Positions 1 to 6,444 are shown, numbered from the stretch's first letter. The stretch is DNA of 15,424 nt from Actinomycetota bacterium (GCA_947377725.1 CANCGX010000022.1:1-15424); one strand, 5' to 3'. A program made the numbers and translations. The notes: generated by a model from the sequence alone, not told the origin.

Positions 1-986
1 TAAGGCGCCAGGACATAGGAGCGCATCTGATTTCCCCACGACCCGGTGGAATCACCTTTGAGCGCATCCATGCGAGCACGTTCTTCTTGACGACGACGTT
101 CAAGTAATTTCGATTGAAGAACGGCCATCGCGGTTGCCTTATTCTGAATTTGAGAGCGTTCGTTCTGACACGAGACAACGATTCCGGATGCCATGTGAGT
201 AATTCGCACTGCAGAGTCAGTCGTGTTTACGCCTTGACCGCCGGGACCCGAAGATCTGTAAACATCCACCCGGATTTCTTTTTCATCAATCTCAACGTGA
301 TCGCTTTGTGCAACGACAGGCACAACTTCGACCCCAGCAAAAGATGTATGCCTACGAGATTGGGAATCGAATGGCGAAATTCTTACAAGGCGGTGAGTTC
401 CTTGTTCAACAGAAAGATGTCCGTATGCGTAAGGGGCGCTGACTCTGAAAGTTGAGGACTTGATTCCAGCTTCTTCTGCATACGATGTTTCAAGAACATC
501 AACTTTGTATCCCTTGCGTTCGCAATATCGTAGGTACATTCGCTGGACCATTTGTGCCCAATCGGCGGCTTCAACTCCCCCGGCTTCCGAGCGAATCGTT
601 ACCAATGCATCGCGATCGTCGTATTCACCATTTAGCAAAGTTTGAACTTCTAGTTCGCGAATCGTCTTGGCAATGGTGTCCAACTCGTTTCCTGCATCGG
701 CAACCGCTGCAGAATCCTTCTCTTCCATCGCTAATTCATACAAAAGTGGAATCTCTTCAAGGTGGCGGCGAACCGTCTTTGCTCTATTTAAGGTTGCTTG
801 CACCCGTGAAAGTTTGCTTGTTACTACTTGAGCTTTCTCGGGATCGTCCCAAAGGTTTGGTGCGCTCGCTTCTGCCTCTAGTTCTACAGACTCTTTTTCA
901 AGCTTAGGTAGGTTAAGGACGGCTTCGATACTTTTGAGAACGCCATCGAGTTCCTCGACTTCTAATTCCCATTCGCGCGCTGCCAT
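1..986 (-). CDS. prfB: Peptide chain release factor 2 (C-terminus cut by window edge)
   Basis: RF2 recognises UGA and UAA stop codons on the ribosome and triggers hydrolysis of peptidyl-tRNA. The visible 328 residues start with an acidic helical domain (SAPNLWDD at 41-48). The stop-codon-recognition tripeptide SPF lies at 204-206 in VRISPFDSQSRR, and the peptidyl-tRNA hydrolysis motif GGQ at 249-251 in SSGPGGQGVNTTDSA. SPF rather than PxT separates RF2 from RF1. The frame still runs in MRSYVLAP at the window edge, so about 40 of the usual 365-370 residues are missing. The ATG at 986 sits six bases after a TATTCT hexamer, which suggests a leaderless transcript. The gene reads through without an internal UGA, so the programmed frameshift of E. 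coli prfB is absent. It lies downstream of the Tad genes on the same strand but appears to have its own promoter. Confidence 0.97.
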   Translation of the reverse strand, partial: MAAREWELEVEELDGVLKSIEAVLNLPKLEKESVELEAEASAPNLWDDPEKAQVVTSKLSRVQATLNRAKTVRRHLEEIPLLYELAMEEKDSAAVADAGNELDTIAKTIRELEVQTLLNGEYDDRDALVTIRSEAGGVEAADWAQMVQRMYLRYCERKGYKVDVLETSYAEEAGIKSSTFRVSAPYAYGHLSVEQGTHRLVRISPFDSQSRRHTSFAGVEVVPVVAQSDHVEIDEKEIRVDVYRSSGPGGQGVNTTDSAVRITHMASGIVVSCQNERSQIQNKATAMAVLQSKLLERRRQEERARMDALKGDSTGSWGNQMRSYVLAP

Positions 987-992
987 GGGGAA

Positions 993-998
993 AGAATA
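993..998 (-). promoter_or_regulatory. -10 element of prfB, leaderless type
   Basis: On the minus strand TATTCT (TAnnnT form) is followed by exactly six bases and then the prfB ATG, so transcription would start at or next to the A of the start codon. There is no Shine-Dalgarno sequence. The same geometry is seen before three plus-strand genes of this window. No convincing -35 hexamer was found. Confidence 0.6.
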
Positions 999-1030
999 AC
1001 TGACGGCGCCAAATGGTTTTACATTTTCCT

Positions 1031-1090
1031 TAAATTCCCTTGAATGTCATTTAATGCCCTCTAATTCCATTTAATTCCCTCTAATCAAGG
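1031..1090. repeat. Degenerate 10-bp tandem repeat upstream of prfB
   Basis: Six consecutive decamers follow a loose consensus yTAATTCCmT (plus strand): taaattccct, tgaatgtcat, ttaatgccct, ctaattccat, ttaattccct, ctaatcaagg. The array fills the gap between the end of the last Tad gene and the prfB promoter, at about -45 to -105 from the predicted prfB transcription start. The period is close to one helical turn, so the A/T-rich blocks face the same side of the DNA. Confidence 0.7.
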
Positions 1091-1714
1091 GTTTTGCAAG
1101 AGATTAGCCGCTCCAATTTGTGCTGTTATATAAATCGGGGCTGTCGTGCCAATAATCGGTAACGCTAGAAGTTCTTTCACTTGGCTTGAAATCTCAGAAG
1201 AGATTGATGTCCCATCACAAACCCAACGTGTAACAGTTATTGCGTTCTGCCTTAACTGCGAATGAGAGATTTCGTTAGTGAAGGAAGCCGCAGCCGCCGG
1301 ACAATCGATTGGTAAGCGACTGCCCACAATTTCACCATTCGTCGAGTATCCCCAAGTGCCTGAATATTGCGCACTACTCGACATTCCTAGATTTCCTATC
1401 TGAATAGGTGAATTCGAAGATTGAAAGTTGGATGCTGAGTTAGATGGAGAGCCGAATGCAGAATTGGATGCTGAGTTGGATGCTGAGTTGGATGCTGAAT
1501 TGGATGCTGAATTGGATCCATAGTATGAATTGCGATCAAAATTTTGGGCCGCGTGAGCCGCCGCGACCTCACCGATTTGGATTAACTCTCGCTTTGCAAG
1601 ATATGCAGATGAAGCATTTAGTATCACGAAAGAGAGGAGGACTAGAAGGAAAAAAAGCGATGTTGTCAGGATGGTTAAGGAACCACGATCTTCGTTCTTG
1701 TTTTTATCAATCAT
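1085..1714 (-). CDS. Tad-locus TadG-like / Rv3654c-like exported protein with SNSA repeats
   Basis: The N-terminus MIDKNKNEDRGSLTILTTSL plus a single hydrophobic span (about 12-34) resembles the short proteins that close actinobacterial Tad loci (Rv3654c / TadE-like family), probably a minor pseudopilin or an anchored pilus accessory protein. Residues 67-103 are an SNSA tetrapeptide array, encoded by a 12-bp DNA repeat. The distal part (105-209) would lie outside the membrane and has two cysteines (138 and 166) that could form a disulfide. I chose the ATG at 1714 because it overlaps the upstream tadE stop as ATGA, typical of translational coupling. A TTG at 1729 would add five residues. The repeat tract is expected to be surface-exposed and length-variable; that is inference. 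The exact role is not known. Confidence 0.75.
   Translation of the reverse strand: MIDKNKNEDRGSLTILTTSLFFLLVLLSFVILNASSAYLAKRELIQIGEVAAAHAAQNFDRNSYYGSNSASNSASNSASNSASNSAFGSPSNSASNFQSSNSPIQIGNLGMSSSAQYSGTWGYSTNGEIVGSRLPIDCPAAAASFTNEISHSQLRQNAITVTRWVCDGTSISSEISSQVKELLALPIIGTTAPIYITAQIGAANLLQNP
1427..1522. repeat. 12-bp tandem repeat encoding the SNSA tract
   Basis: Eight 12-bp units with plus-strand consensus rTTGGATGCTGA. Units four to seven (1463-1510) are identical except for the first base (a or g); units two, three and eight are degenerate. Read on the minus strand each unit gives Ser-Asn-Ser-Ala in some phase. A period divisible by three keeps the frame open when copies are gained or lost. 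Confidence 0.9.
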
Positions 1715-2199
1715 GACGTACCCCGCCAAGCATCAACAACTTGCGTATCTTGCGCAATAACGCGAGTAGGAGAAGAATTTAGAAACCTTAGGTATCCACT
1801 CGGCTTCATCGAATCATCCAGAATGTTGACTATCGCTTCAACCTCGGCACCGGGTGTTAGACAAGGAGTTTTAGAGCAAATAATTCTCACTTCAGGTTTT
1901 GAACTGATGCCGTGTTTCTTCAGGATATTTTCTGTGAAGGCATCAATCACAACGGTCATTCTGCTAGAAGTTAAATTCTCTGCTGGACTTGTCACGTAGG
2001 CTCTAGCAATCTGTCTCGCAAGATTATGTGCATCAAAAGCTACTTGTGTCTGAACGTTTACGACTGTGAGATAGAGCGCCATGGGAATGAAAAGGGGAAG
2101 AGCCAGGACGACAAATTCCACGACCGCGCTTCCCTTGTCATCACGGAAGCTACGGTGCCTGCTCAGAAATCGCGATTCCTGTCGCTTCGTAATTGTCAC
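1711..2199 (-). CDS. tadE: TadE-like pseudopilin
   Basis: TadE family proteins are minor pseudopilins of Tad systems. The sequence DDKGSAVVEFVVLALPLF (about 20-37 from the chosen start) carries the prepilin-like pattern: a Gly (23), then a Glu five positions later (28), leading into a hydrophobic helix up to about residue 48. The mature part ends near residue 162 and has a Cys pair (108 and 113). The start is uncertain. The frame stays open up to 2280 but would overlap the upstream gene by 131 bases. I chose the GTG at 2199; a GTG at 2205 is an alternative. With either choice there is an overlap of roughly 50 bases with the preceding gene and no good ribosome binding site. The stop overlaps the next gene's ATG as ATGA. 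Confidence 0.8.
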   Translation of the reverse strand: MTITKRQESRFLSRHRSFRDDKGSAVVEFVVLALPLFIPMALYLTVVNVQTQVAFDAHNLARQIARAYVTSPAENLTSSRMTVVIDAFTENILKKHGISSKPEVRIICSKTPCLTPGAEVEAIVNILDDSMKPSGYLRFLNSSPTRVIAQDTQVVDAWRGTS

Positions 2200-2512
2200 C
2201 TCCACCCAAAAGTGGGGAAACCGCAACTTGGTGTATCGGTTGAGTGCCAATGAGAAGAGATCCGCCCCCAGGAAGTTCAATTTGTTTAAGTGAAAGATCC
2301 GGTGCTGACGGAATTACACCGGCAGTTACCCCACTAGTTCCTACGCCAGTCCCAGTAGTAGATGCGACGCTACTTCCATCGATTGCGTATTTCGCAACTT
2401 GGCCTTGGACTACATTTGTGGCGACAGCTCTTCCCATAACGCCCGTGGAAATTTGCAATACGCTCAGAAATGTAATCAAAAGTGGGATTATCACTAATAC
2501 GCTCTCAGTCAC
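2150..2512 (-). CDS. Small TadE-like protein of the Tad locus
   Basis: A 120-residue protein beginning MTESVLVIIPLLITFLSVLQ, a short N-terminus with Glu directly before a hydrophobic helix, as in mature TadE/TadF pseudopilins. Residues 46-66 are a Gly/Thr/Ser-rich linker and the C-terminal half is soluble. The GTG start at 2512 is supported by AGGGAGA four to five bases upstream and by lying eight bases after the stop of the preceding gene. A longer frame (from ATG 2593) would add MDVSSATHP and a stretch ending SLGRIVTE, which would give a canonical G|xxxxE prepilin cleavage pattern but overlaps the upstream gene by 73 bases. Membership of the pilus system is inferred from position and the N-terminal pattern; I do not recognise the C-terminal part. 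Confidence 0.7.
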   Translation of the reverse strand: MTESVLVIIPLLITFLSVLQISTGVMGRAVATNVVQGQVAKYAIDGSSVASTTGTGVGTSGVTAGVIPSAPDLSLKQIELPGGGSLLIGTQPIHQVAVSPLLGGGDNYEATGIAISEQAP

Positions 2513-2520
2513 GATTCTCC

Positions 2521-2865
2521 CTAACGAATATTGTTCATGGAATCCAGTGATGTCCGAAGAATGGACTGGATGCGTGGCGCTGCTAACGTCCATATTGCGG
2601 TTACAAGCCCTGTTGTCATTAAGACAACGAGAACCCAACCAGGGACATCGCCCCTGTCATTTATCAGCTGAGTCTTGACTCGGTGCAAACCATGTCTGAA
2701 ATGCACTATTGAAAAACAAGCGATCCTCATGCCCCACTGCTTCCAACCTGGATTAATCATCTTCTTCAAAGTAAACGACTCGCGAATGTGACGCTTGATA
2801 TTCCCTATGATGCGATCCCATTCAACTTGTTCCGCAGCGGTGTAATGGCTCCTTCTATATCTCAC
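2521..2865 (-). CDS. Short single-span Tad-locus protein (RGDVPGW type, possibly pilin-like)
   Basis: A 114-residue protein. Residues 1-68 are basic and amphipathic. Then NDRGDVPGWVLVVLMTTGLV (about 69-88) leads into one membrane helix (76-97), followed by a short amphipathic tail ending SMNNIR. Short proteins with an RGDVPGWV motif occur between tadC and tadE in actinobacterial Tad loci, where they occupy the place of a small pilin; I recall this pattern but cannot verify it here. The GTG start at 2865 has a weak AGG five bases upstream. An internal ATG (residue 36) is an alternative. The gene is eight bases from the next coding region. Its 5' flank carries the heptamer array. Whether it is the structural Flp subunit or an accessory protein cannot be decided from sequence alone. 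Confidence 0.7.
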   Translation of the reverse strand: MRYRRSHYTAAEQVEWDRIIGNIKRHIRESFTLKKMINPGWKQWGMRIACFSIVHFRHGLHRVKTQLINDRGDVPGWVLVVLMTTGLVTAIWTLAAPRIQSILRTSLDSMNNIR

Positions 2866-2992
2866 GATTACCTGCTTTCCTCTTGGTGATTGGTGATTGG
2901 TGATTGGTGATTGGTGATTGGTGAATCTTTATGGGTTGCACTGAAAACGATGCAGCGATAATTGGAAACTGTGGATTATGCGTTATTAACAT
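2855..2992 (-). CDS. Possible 45-residue leader ORF spanning the heptamer repeats
   Basis: An ATG at 2992, preceded by GGAG with eight bases of spacing, opens a 45-codon frame (MLITHNPQFPIIAASFSVQP, then a repeat-encoded HQSPITN tract). It ends at a TAG 11 bases inside the following pilus gene, in another frame. The heptamer contains no stop in any frame. With one repeat fewer, the small ORF would run in frame into the next gene. No homology is known to me; it may be only a chance frame. Confidence 0.25.
   Translation of the reverse strand: MLITHNPQFPIIAASFSVQPIKIHQSPITNHQSPITKRKAGNREI
2883..2924. repeat. Six perfect TTGGTGA heptamers
   Basis: Six identical head-to-tail copies of TTGGTGA (TCACCAA on the coding, minus strand). 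They lie 18 bases before the GTG start of the RGDVPGW-type pilus gene. Perfect short repeats of this kind mutate by slipped-strand mispairing, and a 7-bp unit changes reading frame and spacing with every step. Confidence 0.97.
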
Positions 2993-3051
2993 TTACAACG
3001 CTCCACATTCAAAGTCACCTTTCGTAAGAGTTGGCTTGCTACACAAGTTTC

Positions 3052-3117
3052 GGGAATGGCATGAGGGGCGCGACCGGCATGAGGGGAATGAGCAACACGA
3101 GTGGGATGAGGGGAACT
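3052..3117. repeat. Degenerate 9-bp tandem repeat after tadC
   Basis: Seven nonamers in phase: gggaatggc, atgaggggc, gcgaccggc, atgagggga, atgagcaac, acgagtggg, atgagggga. The core ATGAGGGG recurs at 3061, 3079 and 3106. The array begins ten bases beyond the tadC stop on the minus strand. Together with the heptamers it fills much of the 261-base spacer 2866-3126, which otherwise holds only the possible leader ORF. No terminator hairpin was seen. Confidence 0.75.
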
Positions 3118-3126
3118 AATGACTTT

Positions 3127-3714
3127 TTAGAACCCCATGCTCTGCCCTAAGGCAAAATAAGAAGGCCAAAGGGCAAAAAGTACGGATACAGGAAGTATGA
3201 GAAAGACGACGGGAATCATCAACGCAATTTCAGCCTTGCCCGCTTTTTCTAACATAAACGTTCTTTGAGCCTGCCGGACTTCATCAACCTGTCGGGATAT
3301 CACTTCAGCTAAAGGAGTTCCGCGTTCCATCGCAATCAAAATTGAATCGTTGAACCGTCTTACTACCGGAGATTTGACCGCATCGTTGATCATGTCCAAA
3401 GCACTCGATAACGGTGCACCGTGACGCATTTCGTAAACAGCGTCCCTTAGAAGATCAGCAAAAACTCCCGAACTTACTTCACTGATTCGAAGTAAGGCTG
3501 CTGAAGGACTCTGACCTGAGGAGACCAAAATAGTAAAGAGTTCAACAACGCCTGGGAATTCGAGTTCGATTTTGTGCAAGTCACTTTTGTTCCGCCGGCG
3601 AATCTTTTCGTGTGAAAACGTAGAAAGCAGATCATCACGGATATCGTCAATCAACATTGCAGAACCTATGAAGAGAATCGGCGTGATAACGAGAAGAGCT
3701 AGAAGCAGATTCAT
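3127..3714 (-). CDS. tadC: Tad inner-membrane platform protein TadC (T2SSF family)
   Basis: TadC-type GspF/T2SSF proteins form, with TadB, the membrane platform on which the ATPase acts. This 195-residue protein has an N-terminal membrane helix (2-22), a cytoplasmic helical T2SSF domain (about 55-160, with SSGQSPSAAL and YEMRHGAPLSSAL) and a terminal hydrophobic segment (161-187, KAEIALMIPVVFLILPVSVL), which is the usual TadC ending. It is shorter than the proteobacterial form (about 290 residues), as is common in Actinobacteria. Its ATG overlaps the tadB stop as ATGA, so translation is probably coupled. The gene after it is separated by a repeat-rich spacer. Confidence 0.92.
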   Translation of the reverse strand: MNLLLALLVITPILFIGSAMLIDDIRDDLLSTFSHEKIRRRNKSDLHKIELEFPGVVELFTILVSSGQSPSAALLRISEVSSGVFADLLRDAVYEMRHGAPLSSALDMINDAVKSPVVRRFNDSILIAMERGTPLAEVISRQVDEVRQAQRTFMLEKAGKAEIALMIPVVFLILPVSVLFALWPSYFALGQSMGF

Positions 3715-4553
3715 TCTGTTCCCTGCTGGCTATTAAGTACAGGTTGCACCTGGGAAGCTAGGGAATCTCGAAGAACGGGCTTGGCTCCAAAAATTCGTGG
3801 AGGTTCTTCAATCTTTCCAACTTTAGCCATCCAGAGAAATGCTCCGACGCTTAACAAAATACCGAGAATGAGAACCAAGATCCCAGTTCCTGTAGAAAAC
3901 GCTCGAATCGTCATTGGTTGTGCGGAAAGAATCAGTAGAAGAATCCACGGTGCCAGCGTTGCAATGACTGCAGAATTCTTTATCCAGCCGTGCTTTGCGC
4001 GAATCTCTGATTTAATCGCTATATCTGCGCGAATATGATCCCCAAGCGTTCTGAGAGTTGTTGTTATGTCGCGACTTCCCGACAATCGAGCGAAGTCTAA
4101 AACTTCACAAACTTGGTCAGCTATGTGATCACTAAACTCTTCCTTTATGTGAGTAAACACTGCGAGAAAATCTCCGCGTGAACGAAGCAATTCTTCGCAC
4201 CCAAGAAAGATTTCACGCGACTTCTCTGGCCCTCGAACTGATAGTTGGATCAACGTTTCGGCAAGCGATAACCCAGACCGAAGTCCACTAATCAAATGGT
4301 CAATAATTTCTGGCCACAAAAGTGCAAGCGCTAGTTGATCTTTCTCTTTCTTTCTTTGAGTGAAAAACAGAGGTAGGTAACCCGATGCTGCTGCGAAAGG
4401 CAAGGCAAGTAGCGCCGAACCGATGACTGTCTTGGCTACAAGAAATCCCACAAGAAAGAAAAGAACAGTTTGTTGGATATCCTTTTTCAACCCTGGTTCG
4501 AGCTTGTTAGTTCCATGTTCGCGAAACCTCTTCTGAACATTAAGTTTTTTCAT
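3711..4553 (-). CDS. tadB: Tad inner-membrane platform protein TadB (T2SSF family)
   Basis: A 280-residue T2SSF protein. A basic N-terminus is followed by two adjacent hydrophobic segments (about 29-47 and 48-66), then a cytoplasmic helical domain (about 75-190) with the typical LISGLRSGLSLAETL and FARLSGSRDITTTLRTLGD stretches. Two more hydrophobic segments follow (193-210 and 221-245) and a hydrophilic tail. TadB and TadC together assemble the platform for pilus subunits. It overlaps tadA on one side and tadC on the other by four bases (ATGA), so tadABC form one translationally coupled block. The extended C-terminal tail of about 35 residues has no recognised motif. Confidence 0.92.
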   Translation of the reverse strand: MKKLNVQKRFREHGTNKLEPGLKKDIQQTVLFFLVGFLVAKTVIGSALLALPFAAASGYLPLFFTQRKKEKDQLALALLWPEIIDHLISGLRSGLSLAETLIQLSVRGPEKSREIFLGCEELLRSRGDFLAVFTHIKEEFSDHIADQVCEVLDFARLSGSRDITTTLRTLGDHIRADIAIKSEIRAKHGWIKNSAVIATLAPWILLLILSAQPMTIRAFSTGTGILVLILGILLSVGAFLWMAKVGKIEEPPRIFGAKPVLRDSLASQVQPVLNSQQGTE

Positions 4554-5575
4554 AAACGCCTCCGGCTAAATATTCTTTCTGGATTACCCAAACCGCTGAG
4601 ATATTCGCCTCCACTCTTTTCGGCCGTATATGTGAATAGAGGTTCAATTTCGACATGATTATTTTCTACGCGACCTGTTATGAATCCAATCTCCGTGACT
4701 TTGCGACTTCCTGATTCACGGAGAATCGTTGTGTGCACAATCAAATCAATCGCATTAGCAACAATTGGAGCTATGAATTCATGCGAAATATTCTCGCCGG
4801 CAAGGAGAGGCAAAATTTGTAACTTTGAAATCGCATCTCGTGCAGAGTTAGCGTGAATGGTGGCCATTCCAGGTATTCCCGAATTGAGGGCAATAAGTAA
4901 ATCAAGTGACTCCGCTTCACGTATTTCACCGACAACAATCTGAGTCGGTCGCATTCGCAAAGATTCTTTGATAAGTCGCCGAAGCGGAATTTCACCTTCC
5001 CCCTGTAGGTTGGCGGGTTTTGTTTGCAACGCAACACAATCTGGCAAACGCGGCTTTAACTCGAATACTTCCTCAATCGTGATCACTCGATTGTTCAGAG
5101 TCACGGCGCTCACTAGGGCATTGAGTAAAGTCGTTTTGCCAGCTTGCGTAGATCCGCTCACCATGATGTTGAGTCCCGCTTGGACTGCTCGCTCTAGGTA
5201 TAAAGCAATCGCCTGCGTCATCACACCAAGATTTGCCAGTTCCTGAAGTGACTTTCCTCTAATCAAATGTTTGCGAATATTGACTGCCCAATGAGTCGCA
5301 GTGACGTCTGGAATTGCCACATGCAATCTGCTCCCATCGGGCAATCGAGCGTCAACGAAAGGATGAGACAAGTCGAGCCGTCGCCCGCCCCACATCAACA
5401 GTCTTTCTACCAAATCCCTCACATCATTAGCAGTCATGACGATGTTGGTAAGTTCGCTGACGCCTGACTTTGCGACAAAGATCCGATTGGGCGAATTCAG
5501 CCAAATTTCTTCAACTTCTGGGTCGTTCATGAGAGCGGTAAGTCGCCCAAACTCCCCCGTGGATGCAATCGTCAC
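4550..5575 (-). CDS. tadA: Tad secretion ATPase TadA/CpaF
   Basis: A GspE-superfamily hexameric ATPase that powers pilus subunit assembly at the membrane. Visible motifs are Walker A GSTQAGKT (141-148), the Asp/Glu box ITIEEVFEL (165-173), Walker B IVVGEIRE (213-220) and the His box ATIHANS (238-244). At 341 residues it lacks most of the N-terminal extension of typical CpaF proteins (380-480). An in-frame TAG lies just upstream of the GTG start (5575), so a longer start is not possible without a frameshift. There is no clear ribosome binding site and only a poor -10 match, so the start is not firmly set; ATG at residue 16 is an alternative. It is first in the Tad operon and divergent from the lipoprotein gene; no tadZ or prepilin peptidase gene adjoins it. 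Confidence 0.95.
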   Translation of the reverse strand: MTIASTGEFGRLTALMNDPEVEEIWLNSPNRIFVAKSGVSELTNIVMTANDVRDLVERLLMWGGRRLDLSHPFVDARLPDGSRLHVAIPDVTATHWAVNIRKHLIRGKSLQELANLGVMTQAIALYLERAVQAGLNIMVSGSTQAGKTTLLNALVSAVTLNNRVITIEEVFELKPRLPDCVALQTKPANLQGEGEIPLRRLIKESLRMRPTQIVVGEIREAESLDLLIALNSGIPGMATIHANSARDAISKLQILPLLAGENISHEFIAPIVANAIDLIVHTTILRESGSRKVTEIGFITGRVENNHVEIEPLFTYTAEKSGGEYLSGLGNPERIFSRRRL

Positions 5576-5679
5576 TGCGGCACATAACTACTCATTTCTT
5601 TTCTGCGCTCCCCTTGGTAGTGAAACCTGTGAATTTGCCTTAAGTTCGCGACTCTCCGCTCATTACATCTTGCGTTGGG

Positions 5680-5685
5680 TAGGCT
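5680..5685 (+). promoter_or_regulatory. -10 element of the lipoprotein gene, leaderless type
   Basis: TAGGCT followed by six bases (caatcc) and the ATG at 5692; no ribosome binding site. It lies in the 116-base divergent region 5576-5691, which must also hold the Tad operon promoter. No clear -35 was found. Confidence 0.6.
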
Positions 5686-5691
5686 CAATCC

Positions 5692-6384
5692 ATGAACTCC
5701 GGAAGCCGCAAGAAACACAGCACGAGCAGATCACCTCGAGTGAAAAGAGCTCTTGTCGCAACGGGCATAGTGTCATTGCTGCTGGCCGGATTAACCGCGT
5801 GTGGTCCACAAACTGGAAATCAACGCCCTGATGACACATCGCTTCGAAAGGGAATTGCCCAGTTAACTCAAACCTTTGAAAGTAAATATCCAAAATTAAA
5901 AAACTGGGATAACGATGCTGTGAAAGCACAGATCGATGTGAAACTTCCAACAGGGAGCGCAACAGAAGCTGGATGGCATTTGATTTGGCCAAACGCAAAA
6001 CCAAATGAGTTATCGGAAGTTTATGTTCCATGGGGACTTATCGGACAGATTCCAGAAACATTCCCTGCCGACACTGGTCGATACACCGGTGGCAAAAATG
6101 TTCCAAGTTCCGTCATTCAAGATATTCGTCGTCAATTTTTAGTTAAAGCAAACTTCGGTGATTACTTTGCCGCTGTGACAAATGTTCGATATTCGACAAC
6201 TAACTCGAAGTACATCATTTTTGAAAGCATTCCGTACCTACCCGTCACAGATCCTGCATATGGTTGGGCCTCAGCAACAAGTGGTTCATGGCAGGTACTC
6301 GACTATGGAACGGCAACTGTTGGTTGTGGGATTGTGCCGGCAAACGTGCAATCAGAATTTGGATTTGGTTGCCCCACTAATTAA
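5692..6384 (+). CDS. Lipoprotein of unknown function
   Basis: The 230-residue product has a basic n-region (RKKHSTSRSPRVKR), a hydrophobic stretch (about 20-33) and a lipobox LTAC with the lipidated Cys at 37, so it should be anchored on the outer face of the membrane. The mature part is hydrophilic with many aromatic residues (WHLIWPNAKP, VYVPWGLIG, YIIFESIPYLPV) and ends with two cysteines in VGCGIVPANV and FGFGCPTN that could pair. I do not recognise the family. It is transcribed away from tadA and towards the permease gene. A role linked to the neighbouring pilus is possible from position only. The start is supported by the -10 hexamer six bases upstream. Confidence 0.85.
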   Translation: MNSGSRKKHSTSRSPRVKRALVATGIVSLLLAGLTACGPQTGNQRPDDTSLRKGIAQLTQTFESKYPKLKNWDNDAVKAQIDVKLPTGSATEAGWHLIWPNAKPNELSEVYVPWGLIGQIPETFPADTGRYTGGKNVPSSVIQDIRRQFLVKANFGDYFAAVTNVRYSTTNSKYIIFESIPYLPVTDPAYGWASATSGSWQVLDYGTATVGCGIVPANVQSEFGFGCPTN

Positions 6385-6385
6385 T

Positions 6386-6416
6386 TGCTTGGTTAAATGC
6401 AAGTAGCTTCCAAGCA
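6386..6416. terminator. Hairpin between convergent genes
   Basis: Inverted repeat TGCTTGG / CCAAGCA, seven pairs with a 17-base loop, directly after the lipoprotein stop. There is no U-tract, so termination activity is uncertain. Confidence 0.35.
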
Positions 6417-6422
6417 CTGTTA

Positions 6423-6444
6423 GCTAACCGAATTACGGGTTAGC
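6423..6444. terminator. Hairpin over the end of the permease gene
   Basis: Inverted repeat GCTAACC / GGTTAGC, seven perfect pairs with an 8-base loop, which spans the permease stop codon. On the plus strand it is followed by a pyrimidine-rich stretch (cttctctttc), so it may terminate lipoprotein transcripts. On the minus strand no U-tract follows. Confidence 0.4.

Noticed and set aside
485..907. Open frame on the plus strand opposite prfB
   Set aside because: It is antisense to a well-supported RF2 gene, has low-complexity composition and no recognisable domain or ribosome binding site.
900..986. Programmed +1 frameshift in prfB as in E. coli
   Set aside because: The frame from ATG 986 runs uninterrupted through the SPF and GGQ motifs without an internal UGA.
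1444..1716. Plus-strand frame with MLSWMLNWM repeats
   Set aside because: Its repeat comes from the 12-bp SNSA array read on the wrong strand.
2931..3119. 62-residue plus-strand frame ending in HEG/DEG repeats
   Set aside because: No ribosome binding site or similarity; its repetitive end reflects the nonamer array. Antisense to the pilus operon spacer.
2931..3126. A hidden Flp pilin gene in the tadC downstream spacer
   Set aside because: All minus-strand frames hold stops or only the repeat-containing small ORF; none has a hydrophobic helix with a Glu at the fifth position.
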